Assembly (NCBI GenBank): GCA_020635515.1 | Contig: JACJZS010000002.1 | Span: forward strand, 124,001 to 188,000 | Source: Flavobacteriales bacterium | GTDB taxonomy: Bacteria > Bacteroidota > Bacteroidia > Flavobacteriales > Weeksellaceae | DNA: 64,000 nt | Direction of reading: 5' to 3' | Shown here: positions 62,481 through 64,000 of the stretch, piece by piece | How the letters are laid out: every line of letters starts with the position of its first letter | Numbering within the stretch: position 1 is the stretch's first letter | Notes under the pieces: generated by a model | Databases searched by the model: none | Told to the model about the DNA's origin: nothing | The model's input: only the letters and a program-made list of their open reading frames with translations | Translations under genes and position numbers: made by a program

Positions 62481-63740
62481 TTATTTAAAATCTTTACTAA
62501 ATTCAGCTTTAATCTCGTCTACCTTATCTAATTTTTCCCAAGTAAATAATTCCACTTCTTTGGTTATGGTTTCCTCGTAAGGAGAAGTAAATACTTTTTT
62601 CACTATTTTATTTTCTCTTCCCATATGACCATACGCTGCCGTTTCAGAATAAATAGGATTTCTTAATTTCAGTCGTTGCTCTATATGGTAAGGCGTCATC
62701 GGAAATATGCTTTGGATTCTTTTAGCAATTTCTCCGTCTGTTAGGTTTACTTTAGACGTACCATAGGTATTGATGTATAAACCTGTTGGTTCTGCTACAC
62801 CAATTGCATAAGACACTTGAACTAATACTTCGTCAGCAATTCCCGATGCTACTAAGTTTTTGGCAATATGTCTTGTTGCATAAGCTGCACTTCTATCTAC
62901 TTTACTTGGATCTTTACCCGAGAAAGCTCCTCCTCCATGTGCTCCTTTCCCACCGTATGTATCTACTATAATTTTTCTTCCTGTCAATCCTGCATCTCCA
63001 TGAGGTCCTCCAATTACAAATTTCCCTGTAGGATTTATGTGGTATTTTATATTATCATTAAAAAAATCTTTATACTCAGGATATTTAACCACTATTCGAG
63101 GAATTAATATACCTTTAATGTCCGACTTAATTTTTTCTAGCATCACTTGCTCAGAAGCAAAATCATCATGTTGGGTAGATAAAACAATAGAATCTATGCG
63201 AATAGGTTTATTATTGTCATCGTATTCCAATGTCACTTGTGCTTTTGCATCAGGGCGTAAATACTGAATCTCATTATTCTCTTTTCTTAATTCCGCTAAT
63301 TCTTGCAATAACGCATGAGATAAATCAAGAGCCAAAGGCATATAATTTTTTGTTTCATTAGTTGCGTAACCAAACATCATTCCTTGATCTCCAGCACCTT
63401 GTTCCTCTTTATTTATTTTATCTACTCCTTGATTTATATCTGGTGATTGTTCATGAATTGCAGACAATATACCGCATGAGTTTGCATCAAACATATACTC
63501 ACTTTTGGTATATCCTATTTTTGCAATTACTTCGCGAGCTATTTTTTGTACATCAAGGTATGTTTTTGACTTTACCTCTCCTGCCAAAACAACTTGTCCT
63601 GTTGTTACTAAAGTTTCACATGCAACTTTAGATTCTGGGTCGAATGCTAAAAAATAATCTATTAATGCATCGGAAATTTGATCTGCGATTTTATCTGGAT
63701 GTCCCTCAGAAACTGACTCAGAAGTGAAATAATAAGACAT
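62481..63740 (-). CDS. metK: S-adenosylmethionine synthetase
   Basis: Makes SAM from methionine and ATP, the methyl donor for the three DNA, RNA and tRNA methyltransferases in this window. FTSESVSEGHPDKIADQISD at the N-terminus, GAGDQGMMFGYA in the middle and GGGAFSGKDPSKVDRSAAY (phosphate-binding) are all present. 419 residues. The promoter element TACTTTTG reads on the minus strand at 63789-63782. The leader is only ~35 nt, so there is no room for a SAM riboswitch. Confidence 0.97.
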   Translation of the reverse strand: MSYYFTSESVSEGHPDKIADQISDALIDYFLAFDPESKVACETLVTTGQVVLAGEVKSKTYLDVQKIAREVIAKIGYTKSEYMFDANSCGILSAIHEQSPDINQGVDKINKEEQGAGDQGMMFGYATNETKNYMPLALDLSHALLQELAELRKENNEIQYLRPDAKAQVTLEYDDNNKPIRIDSIVLSTQHDDFASEQVMLEKIKSDIKGILIPRIVVKYPEYKDFFNDNIKYHINPTGKFVIGGPHGDAGLTGRKIIVDTYGGKGAHGGGAFSGKDPSKVDRSAAYATRHIAKNLVASGIADEVLVQVSYAIGVAEPTGLYINTYGTSKVNLTDGEIAKRIQSIFPMTPYHIEQRLKLRNPIYSETAAYGHMGRENKIVKKVFTSPYEETITKEVELFTWEKLDKVDEIKAEFSKDFK

Positions 63741-63808
63741 ATTAGGTTTTATATTTAAGTATGATTAATTAATAATTTACGCAAAAGTAAAATTTTTTTT
63801 TCGATTCT

Positions 63809-63839
63809 TTTGTTTTTTTGCAATTAATGTATAAATTTG
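63809..63839 (+). promoter_or_regulatory. promoter of tRNA-Gly
   Basis: TTTG (63809-63812) and TAAATTTG (63832-63839), 19-bp spacing, 16 bp before the tRNA. Confidence 0.6.
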
Positions 63840-63855
63840 TACTCCTTAATTAAAC

Positions 63856-63928
63856 GCGGAAGTAGCTCAGTTGGTAGAGCGTCAGCCTTCCAAGCTGAAT
63901 GTCGCGAGTTCGACCCTCGTCTTCCGCT
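63856..63928 (+). tRNA. tRNA-Gly (UCC anticodon)
   Basis: Acceptor GCGGAAG pairs with CTTCCGC, D-arm AGCTCAGTTGGTAGAGC, anticodon stem TCAGC/GCTGA with anticodon TCC at 63889-63891, T-loop TTCGACC, discriminator T at 63928, no encoded CCA. Confidence 0.95.
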
Positions 63929-63939
63929 CTATTTATAAA

Positions 63940-63978
63940 AAAATCATCAATAACTTGTTTTATTGATGATTTTTTTTA
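63940..63978 (+). terminator. tRNA-Gly terminator
   Basis: Thirteen-bp stem AAAATCATCAATA / TATTGATGATTTT with an 8-base loop followed by a T run. Confidence 0.92.
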
Positions 63979-64000
63979 TATTTGTTATATAACTTAAAAG

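Noticed and set aside
63741..63855. Possible SAM riboswitch upstream of metK
   Set aside because: The -7 element at 63782-63789 leaves a leader of about 35 nt, too short, and no conserved stem pattern was seen.
1..64000. CRISPR array, prophage, transposase or integrase
   Set aside because: None seen on either strand; the only long repeat is the radA 3' duplication.

Overview
The window looks like chromosome from a member of the Flavobacteriia (Bacteroidetes). It is very AT-rich. It carries bacillithiol-type bshA, DUF4834-YfhO, WbqC, a BT0820-like HAD protein and a panD-flippase-radA operon. At least 15 genes are preceded by the TAnnTTTG promoter element typical of this group, while Shine-Dalgarno sites are weak. 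No rRNA, CRISPR array, prophage, transposase or integrase was seen. Two tRNAs are present: a CAU tRNA at 28068-28141 and tRNA-Gly(UCC) at 63856-63928.

Layout. 1-5255 is a restriction-modification cluster wrapped around the housekeeping gene pepP. It holds the tail of a Sau3AI/MutH-like nuclease, a D12-class adenine methyltransferase, a HARE-HTH/HNH nuclease, an unknown acidic protein, and a large nuclease-like ORF whose 5' end runs into a GC-rich structured repeat. 5282-14442 holds bshA, a coiled-coil secreted protein, pirin and a Crp-like regulator, an MscS channel, purH, a thiolase and a WbqC protein. 14458-22682 holds an rRNA pseudouridine synthase, polA, a frameshifted lipoprotein, mdh, DUF4834 and YfhO. 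22741-25391 is an ECF sigma / membrane partner / exported-protein operon ending in a 32-aa membrane peptide. 25449-27944 is a feoA-feoB iron-uptake operon with a FeoB-associated Cys-rich peptide.

28200-30669 is the most striking part. A compact C5-methyltransferase / endonuclease / XRE-controller system sits exactly at the 3' end of radA. The last 119 bp of radA are duplicated on its far side (117/119 identical). A 17-bp motif is shared by the promoter regions of the methyltransferase and the controller gene.

30550-38405 is housekeeping: radA, a flippase, panD, a thioesterase, trmD, carbonic anhydrase, gpmI, a HAD protein and map. 40245-45958 is an RND efflux operon whose inner-membrane pump carries three separate frameshifts although its adaptor and outer-membrane partner are intact. 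46171-63740 holds an LTA-synthase-like sulfatase-fold protein, nhaD, rsmA, mgtE, RDD, lon, a PiT-PhoU phosphate transporter, an SSS symporter, recR, a family 2 glycosyltransferase, a U32 protease-fold protein and metK.

Functional calls rest on motifs read directly in the translations and on recalled family knowledge. No database search was possible.
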